This document shows, piece by piece, positions 25,824 through 34,728 of a stretch of 64,000 nucleotides of DNA. A model generated the notes under the pieces. It was not told the origin of the DNA and did no database searches. It saw only the letters and a program-made list of their open reading frames with translations. Both the position numbers and the translations under genes were made by a program. How positions within the stretch are numbered: the stretch's first letter is position 1; every line of letters begins with the position of its first letter. The DNA lies in contig NZ_JACHNB010000001.1 in the NCBI RefSeq assembly GCF_014205225.1, positions 4,197,501-4,261,500 of the forward strand, given 5' to 3'. Origin of the DNA: Actinoplanes octamycinicus. GTDB taxonomy: Bacteria > Actinomycetota > Actinomycetes > Mycobacteriales > Micromonosporaceae.

Positions 25824-27209
25824 GTGGGTCTGCTCACCCAATCACTGCTCAAGCCCGTCCAGGACTGGGCCAAAGCCGAGTTCGGCACCCCGCCCGGCGC
25901 GCAGGTGGCGTTCCGCTTCGACCGGTTCGGCGTCACCCTGACCGAGGCGGACTTCATGGTGCCCGGCCACCCGGAGCTGGGCATCTCGCCGGAGATGGCG
26001 ATCGAGCGGTTCTCCGATCTGGTCAACCGGGTGCCGATCGGGGTGGAGGACGGGGACGACGACGTCACGTTCTCCGAGATCGACATCGACACCACGTACT
26101 TCCACCGGCTGGTCGACGCGGCCGAGCCGTACCTGCCGGCGAGTCTGCCCGGTCCCGCCCGGGAACACCGGATCACCGCTGTCAGCGTGCTCAAGGCGGA
26201 GGCGACTGCGGTCTGGGAGAAGCACTCGGTCGCCTCGGTGACCGGACAGGGCGATTCGGTCCGGCTCTCCACCCCGGCTCCGATCAACTGGTACGACTTG
26301 GGCAACTCCGCCGGGTGGCAGTCGCGCTCGTTCCCCATCGCCGGCTCCGACCAGGCCCCGGCGGTGAAGACGTTCCAATGGCGGCTGGCGCCGGACGACG
26401 CGCAGATCGGCAAGGCGGTCCAGCTGCCCGCGGCGGAGGTGCGCAAGCTGCCCACCGCTGACGTGCTGCGCCGCGCCGCCCAGCTGCAACGTGGCGATCC
26501 GGTCGAGCCGGTGCAGTTCACCGCGGTTCCCGGCGCCGTGGCGAAACCCGTCCTGCGTCCGCTCCCGGCGGACCTGATCAAGGTGTCGATCGCCGACCGG
26601 ATGCTGGCGAAACGGCGGCTGCTGGAGAACGCGCCGGTGAAGGCGGCCACCACCAGTGCGCAGACGACGGTCGCGTTCGACGCGTGCCTGGTCCGTATCG
26701 ACCGGCCCTGGCTGTTCTGGCCCTTCCTGACCGATGTCACCTGGGAAGCCGTCGGGCTCAGCCGGGGCGGTCTCAGCGCGGCGAATGCGATCGGTTCGCT
26801 GGGCTGGCTGCCGACCGGCCTGCTCGCGATCCGCAACTTCACGATCACCAGCAACTGGTCGGCGCAGGACGTGGAGGCGTCGGCCACCGCGACCAGCTTC
26901 GGGCCGTTCGCGGTCGCCGGCAAGATCGCCAACGGGGTGCTCTCCGGGCCGCCGGGCAGCATCCAGGTGATCGGCTGGCTGCTCCAGCAGCTGCCGACCC
27001 TGCCGCCCAACGACGAGGTGCCCGCGGCGCCGGCGCCCACCCCGGCGCCCGTCCCGAAGCGGCAGTACACGGTGGCCAAAGGGGACACCCTGTGGAAGAT
27101 CGCCCGGATGATGTACGGCGACGGGAAGCGGTGGAAGAAGATCGCCGACGCCAACCACATCACCGACCCGAACAAGATCAAGGTCGGGCAGCGACTGGTC
27201 ATCCCGTGA
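25824..27209 (+). CDS. Protein of unknown function with shared C-terminal-type domain and a LysM module
   Basis: This is a 461-aa protein. The GTG at 25824 is chosen because GGAAGGA lies 7 bases upstream. No signal peptide is seen. The first 270 residues are unfamiliar. Residues about 285-395 repeat the strand order of the preceding protein: VRIDRPWLFW, an LPTGLLAIRNFTI strand, a SATATSFGPF strand and PGSIQVIGWLLQQLP. An Ala/Pro linker (about 396-411) leads to a complete LysM domain (about 413-461: YTVAKGDTLWKIARMMYGD, DPNKIKVGQRLVIP). LysM binds N-acetylglucosamine polymers, so this gene product can tie the module to cell wall or chitin. Confidence 0.78.
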   Translation: MGLLTQSLLKPVQDWAKAEFGTPPGAQVAFRFDRFGVTLTEADFMVPGHPELGISPEMAIERFSDLVNRVPIGVEDGDDDVTFSEIDIDTTYFHRLVDAAEPYLPASLPGPAREHRITAVSVLKAEATAVWEKHSVASVTGQGDSVRLSTPAPINWYDLGNSAGWQSRSFPIAGSDQAPAVKTFQWRLAPDDAQIGKAVQLPAAEVRKLPTADVLRRAAQLQRGDPVEPVQFTAVPGAVAKPVLRPLPADLIKVSIADRMLAKRRLLENAPVKAATTSAQTTVAFDACLVRIDRPWLFWPFLTDVTWEAVGLSRGGLSAANAIGSLGWLPTGLLAIRNFTITSNWSAQDVEASATATSFGPFAVAGKIANGVLSGPPGSIQVIGWLLQQLPTLPPNDEVPAAPAPTPAPVPKRQYTVAKGDTLWKIARMMYGDGKRWKKIADANHITDPNKIKVGQRLVIP

Positions 27210-27219
27210 AGGGGCGAAC

Positions 27220-27594
27220 GTGGACGACATGGACAAGCTCCTCGACTTCGACCGGCGGCTGAGCGGGCTGGTGGCGAAGCCGGCCGGCTGGGACGACGAG
27301 TTCCGGCAACTGGTGAGCTCCGGGTTCACCCGCCGGTCGTGGGACCCGGAGACGCCGGTCCGGGGTGTCGACGAGGTGGTCGAGGAGATCGAGGCGGGTC
27401 CCGGCCGCCCGGTGCGGGTCTCCGCCGAGCACGGCTGGCTGCACAGCAAGCTCGGCGTGGTCACCACCACCTGCACCTGGGACGGGATCAGCGACGACGA
27501 CGACGTGCAGGTGGTCCGGGTCTACACCCGGTACACCGAGACGTGGCGCTGCGAGTACTGGCAGGAGACCCGCGCCCACCGCCCGGCGGTCTGA
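27220..27594 (+). CDS. Small NTF2/SnoaL-like protein
   Basis: This 124-aa protein begins at the GTG ten bases after the LysM gene. An N-terminal helix (LLDFDRRLSGL), a central helix (VDEVVEEIEAG), and C-terminal strands ending in TRYTETWRCEYWQET suggest an NTF2-like cone fold. Such folds can be enzymes or simple ligand-binding domains. It is the last gene before a strong hairpin and probably belongs to the same transcript as the upstream cassette. The fold call is tentative. Confidence 0.6.
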   Translation: MDDMDKLLDFDRRLSGLVAKPAGWDDEFRQLVSSGFTRRSWDPETPVRGVDEVVEEIEAGPGRPVRVSAEHGWLHSKLGVVTTTCTWDGISDDDDVQVVRVYTRYTETWRCEYWQETRAHRPAV

Positions 27595-27612
27595 CCGCGA
27601 CGGACAGCCGGA

Positions 27613-27642
27613 CCCGCACGACGCGCGTAGCGGTCGTGCGGG
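27613..27642. terminator. Hairpin terminator of the four-gene cassette
   Basis: A perfect 10-bp stem (27613-27622 with 27633-27642) with a 10-base loop lies 19 bases after the last stop of the cassette. A G-run follows it instead of a T tract. Confidence 0.75.
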
Positions 27643-27746
27643 GGCCGGGCCTCGCGGGCCGACTGGCACGGTGCGCCGAGTCGTACCGTGAAAATCGCAC
27701 CACGGTCCGCATCGAAAAGCGAGCCGGACCGCATCGCGGCCTGGCG

Positions 27747-27840
27747 GGATGCGCTGACCGGTCGAGGCATCCGGTTCAGGCGCGGTCCGGGTCGGATGCG
27801 CTGACCGGTCGAGGCATCCGGATCAGGGGCGGTGCGGGCC
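27747..27840. repeat. Two tandem 47-bp units, each an imperfect hairpin, at the kinase 3' end
   Basis: Two units at 27747-27793 and 27794-27840 differ at only a handful of positions. Each starts with GGATGC and contains GCATCC 14 bases later, with the palindrome GACCGGTC between, so each can fold into a stem-loop. The second unit overlaps the last codons and stop of the FGGY kinase (minus strand). It probably acts as a tandem terminator for that operon and may have arisen by duplication of the gene's end. Confidence 0.75.
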
Positions 27841-29430
27841 GCCGGTCGCGCGGTGCAGCCGCTTGTAGACCGGCGCCAGCCGCTTGTGCAGCTGCGTGTA
27901 GACCTCGTAGATGTCGCTGTAGACCGCGCGGTCCGGGCCCGGCTCGAAGACCTCGTCGTTGCGGGCCAGGTCCGGGATGTCGGAGAAGGCGATCATGCCG
28001 GTGCCGACCGCGCCGATCCAGCCGGCGCCCCGCGCGTTCACCTGCACCGGGTTCGCGTCGCGGCGGATCTCGATGTCCAGCACGTCGGCGAAGATCTGGC
28101 ACCACGAGCGGGACCGGGCCGCGCCGCCGGTGATCACCATCGACGACACCGGCGCGCCGAGGAAGCGGTCCACCGCCTTGGCCATCCACCGGGTGTTCAG
28201 CGCGACCCCCTCGAACACCGCCCGCAGCAGGTCGGACCGGGTCGTCTCCAGGGAGATGTTCAGGAAGCCGGCGCGCAGATGCGGGTCGTCGACCGGCGCC
28301 CGCTCGCCGTAGAGCCACGGCATGTAGAGCACGCCGTCCGCGCCGGCCGGCACGCTCGGGATGATCTTGTCGAAGGCGTCGAAGATGGTGCCCTCGTCCC
28401 GGCTGATGTGCCCGGCGGCGAGCAGCGGGTCGTCGTACTCCACGATCTTGTCGCGCAGCCAGGTGAGGTTCGCGCCGGCGGTGGCCTGCAGCGCGGTCAT
28501 CAGGTAGCGGTCCGGCAGCGCGCACGGGATGGACGCGATCCCGCTGCCCACGTCGGTCTTCTTGGCCGGCACGTGCGCCGCGATCCACGACGAGGTGCCC
28601 AGGTAGAGGTGCGGCTCGTGGTCCCGCACAGTGCCGGCGCCGATCGCCGCCGCGGTGTTGTCGATCGCCCCGGCCACCACCCGGATCGAGGCGGGGAGGC
28701 CGAGGTGATCGGCAGCGCTGGGGGCGAGCGTGCCGATCACCTCGGTGCATGTCACGATCGGCGGGAACTTGTCCCGGTCGATCCCGCTGGCCGCGACCAG
28801 CGACGGCGCGTACCGGATGGCGGTCGCCTTGCGGTTGTCGGTGACCCACGAGGTGAGGATCGAGTCGACGGTGGCCACCGTCCGCCCGGTCAGCTTCAGG
28901 TTGATCCAGTCCAGGACGTTCAGGAAGGTCTTCGTCCGCGCGTACACGTCCGGCATCTCGTCGCGCACCAGCAGCATGTGCGCGGCCGGATCCTTGCCGG
29001 TGATCGACGGCATCCCCCCGGTCAGCCGCAGCCACCGGGCGATTCTCACGATCGAGATGCCGTCGTACGACGGGAAGCCGCCGAACTGGCGACGCAGGTG
29101 CGGCGCTCCGCGCATGTCCAGCCAGCTGATGCACGGGGTGAGCGGCTCACCCGCGGCGTCGACGGCGATCGTCCCCTCGCCCTGGGTCGACGAGCAGATC
29201 GTGGTGACCGCGCGCAGGTGCGCCGGGTGGTCCCGGCCGAGGTCGGCGACCACCTCGGCGAGGGCATCCCACCAGGCGAGCGGGTCCTGCTCGGCGCCGC
29301 CGCCGGGCAGCACCCGCAGCGGCACCGGGCGCTCGGCCCAGCCGGTCACCGTGCCGTCCGCGGCGACCAGGGCCGCCTTCATCCCGGAGGTGCCCAGGTC
29401 GATCGCCAGCACCTGCGGCGCGATCGCCAT
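27823..29430 (-). CDS. FGGY-family carbohydrate kinase (xylulokinase-like)
   Basis: This 535-aa ATP-dependent sugar or polyol kinase has the N-terminal phosphate loop DLGTSGMKAAL and a second domain with catalytic-base Asp257 in GAIDNTAAAIG. The nucleotide-binding TGGAARS and a C-terminal NARGAGWIGAV segment are also present. The closest family feel is xylulokinase, but the true substrate is unknown. The start codon abuts the stop of the aldolase-aminotransferase fusion, so the two are co-transcribed. The kinase may make the phosphorylated ketose that the aldolase cleaves. Confidence 0.9.
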   Translation of the reverse strand: MAIAPQVLAIDLGTSGMKAALVAADGTVTGWAERPVPLRVLPGGGAEQDPLAWWDALAEVVADLGRDHPAHLRAVTTICSSTQGEGTIAVDAAGEPLTPCISWLDMRGAPHLRRQFGGFPSYDGISIVRIARWLRLTGGMPSITGKDPAAHMLLVRDEMPDVYARTKTFLNVLDWINLKLTGRTVATVDSILTSWVTDNRKATAIRYAPSLVAASGIDRDKFPPIVTCTEVIGTLAPSAADHLGLPASIRVVAGAIDNTAAAIGAGTVRDHEPHLYLGTSSWIAAHVPAKKTDVGSGIASIPCALPDRYLMTALQATAGANLTWLRDKIVEYDDPLLAAGHISRDEGTIFDAFDKIIPSVPAGADGVLYMPWLYGERAPVDDPHLRAGFLNISLETTRSDLLRAVFEGVALNTRWMAKAVDRFLGAPVSSMVITGGAARSRSWCQIFADVLDIEIRRDANPVQVNARGAGWIGAVGTGMIAFSDIPDLARNDEVFEPGPDRAVYSDIYEVYTQLHKRLAPVYKRLHRATGGPHRP

Positions 29431-31644
29431 CTAGACCCCCTCGACCAGGGCGAAGACCTGGTCGAACCGGGCGAGCGCGTCGTCGATGACCTCGTCGGTG
29501 TCGGCCAGCGAGGTGTACATCCGGGAGCCGGCCAGGGTGATGATGCCGTGCGCCGCGTACGCCGCGCCCATCTGTTCCATCAGCGTCTTGCGCGCCTTGT
29601 TCTCCTTGAGCAGCTTGATCGGGCTGCGCATGTCGAGCAGCATCACGCCGCTGCACTCCAGGTGCACGATCGACCCCTGGTTGTACGCCACGTAGGGCAG
29701 CCCGTACTTGTCGATCAGCCGCTGCAGGCCCCGGGTGAGCCGGTCCCCGGCGCGGCCGGCGATCACCGGCGCGTTGGTCCGGGCCATCTCCTGGATCGCG
29801 AAGTACCCGGCCGCGCAGGACAGCGGGTTCGCCGACAGGGTGCCGCCGACCTGGATGTGCGCGCCGCTCTTGCCGTCCAGGCCGGAGCCGAACACGCTCA
29901 TGATGTCGGCCCGCCCGCCGACCCCGCCGGCCATCGGGTAGCCGCCGGAGACGGCCTTGCCGAAGACGGTCAGGTCCGGGGTGACCCCGAAGTAGCCGGC
30001 CGCGCCGCCCATCCCGGTGCGGAACCCGGTGACCACCTCGTCGAAGATCAGCATCGCGCCGAACTCGGTGCACAGCTTGCGCACCGCCGCGTTGTAGTCG
30101 TGCGGGACCGGCCGGGTGCCGGACTCCGGCCCGAACGGCTCGACGATCACCGCGGCGGTGCCGCCGCGCAGCCGGTTCTCGATCAGCTTGCGCTTGAGCG
30201 TGCCCAGGTCGTGCGGGAACGCCTCGCGGGTGCGGCCGGTGGCGCCCCACGGGATGCCCTTGGCGTTCATCCGGAAGCTGCCCGGCACCCGCAGCCCGTA
30301 GACCACGGTGTCGGACCAGCCGTGGTACGCGCCGCCGACCTTGATCACCATCTTCTTGCCGGTCTTCGCCCGGGCCGCCCGGACCGCCGCCATCACGGCC
30401 TCGGTGCCGGAGCCCAGCGACCGGTACATCTCGATGTGCGGCATGTACTTGTTGATGATCTCGGCGAGCTTCAGCTCGTATTCGTGGAACAGGCCGGTGA
30501 CCGGGCCGCTCTCCTTGATCACCGCGGCCACCCGCTCGTTCACCGGGCCGTAGTTGCTGCCCAGGATGGTCGGGCCGCCGGCCTGCAGGAAGTCGATGTA
30601 GACGTTGCCGTCCCGGTCGGTCAGGTGCGCGCCCTCGGCCTTGTCGATGGCGAGCGGGAACGGGTAGTTGAAGGCCAGGTTGTGCTGGACGCCGCCGGGG
30701 ATCCGCTTCCTGGCCCGCTCGGTGATCTCCTTGCTGGCCCGGCACTTGGTCTCGAAGTAGTTCAGCGTGTCCAGCAGGGCGTCGTGCCGCAGCCCGCGCA
30801 CCGGCTGGGCGACCAGGGCCTTGAGCCGGCGCATGGTGTCCGGGACGTCGAGGTACTCGCTGATCATGTAGCCGTGGTCTTCTTCCGGCGCCGTGTCCGG
30901 GACTTCGGACACGCTGGGAAGCGGCTCGTCGGAAGGGACCCGGATCGGTTCGACCGCGTCCACGATCTGCGAGGCGATCCGCTTCTCGTCCTTGCGAAGC
31001 TTGCCGAAAGCGATCTCCCGGATCGCCGCCGGAATCGTGTAGACCTTCCCGGCCTCCGAGGTCAGCGCCATCAGATAGGCGATCGACACCTTCTCCAGCA
31101 GCGCCATGGTGAACACCGCCCGCGACGGGTCGGTGCCCAGCGCCACCACGCCGTGGTTCGCGATGATGAACGCGTTGTCCCCGCTCGCCACCTTCTTCTG
31201 CACGTTCTTGGCGAGGAAGCCGGTGCCGGACGGCGCGTAGTCGATGATCGCCACCTCCTTGCCGAGGAAGCGCACCTGCTCGTCGGTGAGCGCCGGGATC
31301 GGCTTGCGGAGGAAGGCGAGTGCGGAGGCGTACGGCTGGTGGGTGTGCACGATCGCGTTGACGTCGTGCCGCTCGCGGTAGATGTTCGCGTGCATCCCGC
31401 ACTCGATCGACGGCACCAGGCCGCCGGCGCCGTCCTCGTCCGGGACGTGCTTGCCCCGGAAGTCGACGATGCAGACGTCCTCGACGCGCATCTTGTCGTA
31501 GTCGTAGTTGCTCGGCGTGACGGCGTACAGCTCGTGGCCGGGGATCCGGACCGAGACGTTGCCCTCGGTCGCCTTCAGGTATCCACGGTCGAGCATCGTC
31601 CGGCACATGTCGACCACGTGCTGGCGGGACAGTCGGTGTTTCAC
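29431..31644 (-). CDS. Class II aldolase fused to class III (GSA-type) aminotransferase
   Basis: This is one 737-aa chain joining two enzymes. Residues about 1-225 are a class II aldolase/adducin domain with zinc/catalytic residues Glu81, His100, His102 and His164, whose spacing mirrors L-fuculose-1-phosphate aldolase. After a linker (about 226-315) comes a PLP-dependent class III aminotransferase resembling glutamate-1-semialdehyde aminomutase, with IFDEVVTGFR and Schiff-base Lys563 in FGKAVSGG. Both active sites look intact. The GTG at 31644 is preferred; the upstream open frame lies antisense to the PucR gene. A likely scheme is cleavage of a sugar phosphate to an aldehyde or ketone that is then transaminated. 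The substrate is unknown. Confidence 0.88.
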   Translation of the reverse strand: MKHRLSRQHVVDMCRTMLDRGYLKATEGNVSVRIPGHELYAVTPSNYDYDKMRVEDVCIVDFRGKHVPDEDGAGGLVPSIECGMHANIYRERHDVNAIVHTHQPYASALAFLRKPIPALTDEQVRFLGKEVAIIDYAPSGTGFLAKNVQKKVASGDNAFIIANHGVVALGTDPSRAVFTMALLEKVSIAYLMALTSEAGKVYTIPAAIREIAFGKLRKDEKRIASQIVDAVEPIRVPSDEPLPSVSEVPDTAPEEDHGYMISEYLDVPDTMRRLKALVAQPVRGLRHDALLDTLNYFETKCRASKEITERARKRIPGGVQHNLAFNYPFPLAIDKAEGAHLTDRDGNVYIDFLQAGGPTILGSNYGPVNERVAAVIKESGPVTGLFHEYELKLAEIINKYMPHIEMYRSLGSGTEAVMAAVRAARAKTGKKMVIKVGGAYHGWSDTVVYGLRVPGSFRMNAKGIPWGATGRTREAFPHDLGTLKRKLIENRLRGGTAAVIVEPFGPESGTRPVPHDYNAAVRKLCTEFGAMLIFDEVVTGFRTGMGGAAGYFGVTPDLTVFGKAVSGGYPMAGGVGGRADIMSVFGSGLDGKSGAHIQVGGTLSANPLSCAAGYFAIQEMARTNAPVIAGRAGDRLTRGLQRLIDKYGLPYVAYNQGSIVHLECSGVMLLDMRSPIKLLKENKARKTLMEQMGAAYAAHGIITLAGSRMYTSLADTDEVIDDALARFDQVFALVEGV

Positions 31645-31770
31645 GGCGGGTCCGATCCTGGTGCGTCGGGTGTGACCGACACCATCGTCGCCCCGGCCCG
31701 GGGAGGAGGCACCGTGTCCCGGCCAGCAATCTGCACCCCGGTTGTTATCACCGGGTGACAAAATTCGGCG

Positions 31771-32937
31771 ATGACGACCCCGTGGCGGCGCGTGCCGGCT
31801 GACCTGGCGACCGCCATGCGGCCCCGCCTGCCGGACGCCGTCCCGGCCATCGCCGACGCGGTCACCGCGGCGAACCCGGCGCTCGCGGATACCTCGAAAG
31901 CCAAATTCGACCGCGATCTGCGTACGGCCGTGCAGGTCGCCATCGAGGGTTTTCTCGACCTGGCCGGCACCGACGAGCCGGCCCTGCCCCCACGGATCCG
32001 GGAGGTGTTCGTCGCCCTGGGCGCCGCCGAGGCCCGCGAGAACCGGGGCCCGGAGCTGCTCCTCGGCGCCCTGCGCACGGCCGCGCGGGTGCTGCTGCGG
32101 ACCGCCTCCCAGTCCCTCGCCGAGTCCCGCCCGGTCACCGTCGACGAGATCATCGACCTGTCCGACGCGACCAGCGCGTTCGTCGACGAGCTCGCCGCGG
32201 CCTGTACCGACGGGCTGGCCCGGCAGCTGCGCGAGCAGGCCGGCGAGGGCGACCGGCGCCGCCGCCGGGCCGCCGACCTGCTGCTGCGCGGGGGCGTGCC
32301 GGCCGACGTGGTCCGCGAGGCGGTCACCGCGATCGGCTGGCCGGCCCCGGACCGGATCGTCCCGGTGCTGCTGCCGCCGGACCAGGCCCGGGACGCCCGG
32401 TTCCGGTTCGCCGCGGACGGCGTGGTCGCCGAGCGCGCCGGGGACGCCGTGCTGCTGCTCCGCTCCGGCCCGCGCGCCGAACGGTCCGCGCTGGCCGAGG
32501 CCCTGGCCGGCCGCGACGCCGTGGTCGGCCCGGTGCTCTCCTGGACCGAGGTGCCCGAGGCGGTCCGGCTCGCCGAGCGGGCCGCCGAGCTGATCGGCAC
32601 CGGGCCGGCGCCGGTCTTCGTCGAGGACCACTTCGCCGCGCTGGCGCTGCGTGGCGAGCCGGGCGCGCTGGCCGCGCTCGCCGCCCGCCGGCTGGCCCCG
32701 CTCGGCGGGCTGCGCCCCGGCCAGCGCGACCAGCTGCTCGACACGCTGGCCTGCTGGCTGCGGCACTGGGGTTCGCGCGGCGCGGTCGCCGCCGAGCTCT
32801 ACGTCCACCCGCAGACGGTCAGCTACCGGCTGAACCGGCTGCGCGACCTGCTCGGCCCGGACCTGGACGACCCGGCCGCCCGGTTCGAGCTGCTGCTGGT
32901 GCTCAGTCAGCGGTCGTACGCCACCAGGGCGCTGTAG
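31771..32937 (+). CDS. PucR-family transcriptional regulator
   Basis: This 388-aa activator-type protein has a helical N-terminal sensory region (about 1-165), a GGDEF-like degenerate middle domain and a C-terminal PucR HTH (about 325-380: LDTLACWLRHWGSRGAVAAEL, VHPQTVSYRLNRLRDLL). It is divergent from the aldolase fusion gene, with 126 bases between starts, so it is the likely regulator of that operon. Its 3' end overlaps the next, convergent gene by 31 bases. Confidence 0.9.
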   Translation: MTTPWRRVPADLATAMRPRLPDAVPAIADAVTAANPALADTSKAKFDRDLRTAVQVAIEGFLDLAGTDEPALPPRIREVFVALGAAEARENRGPELLLGALRTAARVLLRTASQSLAESRPVTVDEIIDLSDATSAFVDELAAACTDGLARQLREQAGEGDRRRRRAADLLLRGGVPADVVREAVTAIGWPAPDRIVPVLLPPDQARDARFRFAADGVVAERAGDAVLLLRSGPRAERSALAEALAGRDAVVGPVLSWTEVPEAVRLAERAAELIGTGPAPVFVEDHFAALALRGEPGALAALAARRLAPLGGLRPGQRDQLLDTLACWLRHWGSRGAVAAELYVHPQTVSYRLNRLRDLLGPDLDDPAARFELLLVLSQRSYATRAL

Positions 32938-33377
32938 AGCAGGGCGGAGACGGCCGCCAGCCCGAGCCCGCAGATCCACGGCCCGGCGGCCAGCAGCCGG
33001 GCCGTCTCCGGCTGCCCGGTCGCGTAGCAGATCCAGGCGGCGATCATCGACACCGTGCTCAGCACCGGCAACAGCGGCACCAGCCAGGCCAGGTAGAGCC
33101 GCCACGGCGCGGGCGACGGCACCTGGTCGCTGAGGACCATCCAGGCCACCAGCCCGGCGCCGGCGACCAGCACGGTCAGCCCGGCCAGGGTGCTCAGCAC
33201 CAGCCAGCCGGCCCCGCCGGGCGGCCCGTCCAGCACCCCGCTCAGACTCGGCACCCCGGCCCCGGCCCAGCGCAGGATCACCCAGACCAGGGCGAGCGGC
33301 GCCGCGGTCAGCACCAGGATGACCACCCCGCACCCCAGCCCGGTCGCACACCCGAGCGCCTGCCGGCGCGCGCTCAC
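32907..33377 (-). CDS. Small integral membrane protein
   Basis: This 156-aa protein has four predicted transmembrane helices (about 12-38, 56-82, 92-115, 122-150) and almost no soluble part. The GTG at 33377 begins MSARRQALG. It is convergent with and overlaps the PucR gene by 31 bases, and it is divergent from the P450. No family is recognised. Confidence 0.7.
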   Translation of the reverse strand: MSARRQALGCATGLGCGVVILVLTAAPLALVWVILRWAGAGVPSLSGVLDGPPGGAGWLVLSTLAGLTVLVAGAGLVAWMVLSDQVPSPAPWRLYLAWLVPLLPVLSTVSMIAAWICYATGQPETARLLAAGPWICGLGLAAVSALLYSALVAYDR

Positions 33378-33502
33378 CGGTGGCTTCCGTCCCGCATGCC
33401 GCCGACGCTACCAAGCCACCCGGCCCCGCAGCGGCATCCCGCTCGGGTGACGGCCGGTGGCCGGCCCGGGCGCTGGCCGGGTACGGCCATGATGACGGGG
33501 TG

Positions 33503-34672
33503 ATGGACACCGCCTCGCGTCATGAGTTCCGGGTGCTTGCCGCCGCGCACCCGAGGTTGCCGATGCTGCTGACCGCCGGCCGGCTGGCCCGGCGGCTGCG
33601 GAAGGTGCCGCGGATCGGCTGGGTGACCGCCGACCCGCTGACCGCGCGGCGGATCCTCAACGATCCGGAGCACTTCACGCTGCTCGGCGAGGGCGGCGTC
33701 GGGCACCTGTGGGCGCAGGTGCTCGGCGACTGGGTCTACGAGATCTTCGACGGGCCCGGGCACCACCAGCTGCGGTCCCGGACCCGCGACCTGTTCACCG
33801 ACGAGAGCGCCCGGCGGCTCACCGACCGGGTGATCGGCCCGCGGCTGGCGCGGGCCGGGGCGGAGCTGCGCGCCGGGCGCAGCGTCGACGTCGCCGACCT
33901 GGCCCGGGTCCTGGTCGGCCGGATCGTCGCCGACCTGCTGCTGTTGCCGGTGGCCGACCGCGACGAGTCGTACCGGGAGATCTTCGCCACCGGCGAGGAA
34001 CTCGCCGCCCTGGCCCTCGGGACCACCGCGAGCACCCACCTCCCGCCGGAGACGATCGGGCGGGCCAAGGAGATCGTCGGGCGGCTGACCGCCAACGTGG
34101 CCGGCTCCTGGCGGACCGCGCCCGCGGAGACCGTCCTCGGCCGCTGCCGTGACCTGGGGCTGACCCAGCAGCAGGCGGAGGGGCTGGCCACCCTGCTGAT
34201 GGTGGCCGGGACCGAGACCGCGGCCAGCGCGATGGCCCGGACCGTGGCGATCCTGCACGACACCGGCGCGCAGCACCGGCTCCGCGCCGAGCCGGACCTG
34301 CTGGCCGACGCGGTCCGCGAGGGCCTGCGGGTGACCACGCCGGCCCCGCTGATCGGCCGGGCGGTCGCCGCCGACGTCACCATCGACGGCCGCCGGCTGC
34401 GTGCCGGCGAGCGGGTGCTGATGCTGACCTGGACCGCGAACAACGCGGCCGGCGGCTTCGACCTGGACCGCGGCTACCTCCCGGAGCAGCGGCAGCTCTG
34501 GTTCGGCGCGGGCCGCCACCTCTGCCTGGGCGCGCCGGTCGCCCGCGCCGAGATCACCGGTCTGCTCCGCACCCTGCTCGACACCGGCCGCCCGTGGGCG
34601 ATCCGCGGCCGCCGCTACCGCCGCGAGGTGCTGATCCCGTCCTACGACGCGCTGCCGGTCACCCTGGTCTAG
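33503..34672 (+). CDS. Cytochrome P450
   Basis: This 389-aa soluble bacterial P450 has I-helix AGTETAAS, K-helix ExxR in EGLRVTTPAP, and the heme loop FGAGRHLCLG with ligand Cys341. The start at 33503 is ATG; an in-frame GTG sits one codon upstream. The C-terminal region is slightly short but complete. No ferredoxin or ferredoxin reductase gene lies next to it, so redox partners must come from elsewhere. The substrate is unknown. It ends at a strong hairpin shared with the cellulase gene. Confidence 0.92.
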   Translation: MDTASRHEFRVLAAAHPRLPMLLTAGRLARRLRKVPRIGWVTADPLTARRILNDPEHFTLLGEGGVGHLWAQVLGDWVYEIFDGPGHHQLRSRTRDLFTDESARRLTDRVIGPRLARAGAELRAGRSVDVADLARVLVGRIVADLLLLPVADRDESYREIFATGEELAALALGTTASTHLPPETIGRAKEIVGRLTANVAGSWRTAPAETVLGRCRDLGLTQQQAEGLATLLMVAGTETAASAMARTVAILHDTGAQHRLRAEPDLLADAVREGLRVTTPAPLIGRAVAADVTIDGRRLRAGERVLMLTWTANNAAGGFDLDRGYLPEQRQLWFGAGRHLCLGAPVARAEITGLLRTLLDTGRPWAIRGRRYRREVLIPSYDALPVTLV

Positions 34673-34680
34673 GAATGGGG

Positions 34681-34716
34681 AAGGCCCGCCCCGCACCTCG
34701 CAGCGGGACGGGCCTT
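34681..34716. terminator. Bidirectional hairpin terminator between P450 and cellulase
   Basis: A 14-bp stem (34681-34694 with 34703-34716; one pair is a G-U wobble in RNA) with an 8-base loop sits between the convergent P450 and GH6 genes. AAGG opens and CCTT closes the stem. Confidence 0.85.
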
Positions 34717-34728
34717 CGCGTCGGAGGG

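Noticed and set aside
23488..27594. Phage tail or contractile injection system
   Set aside because: A LysM protein and a wall hydrolase occur, but no sheath, tube, baseplate or ATPase genes flank them.
31645..33510. N-terminal extension of the aldolase fusion frame
   Set aside because: It is antisense to the PucR gene, and the aldolase domain starts cleanly at 31644.
33503..34672. P450 as the fifth gene of the conservon
   Set aside because: It lies more than 15 kb from cvnD with many unrelated genes between.
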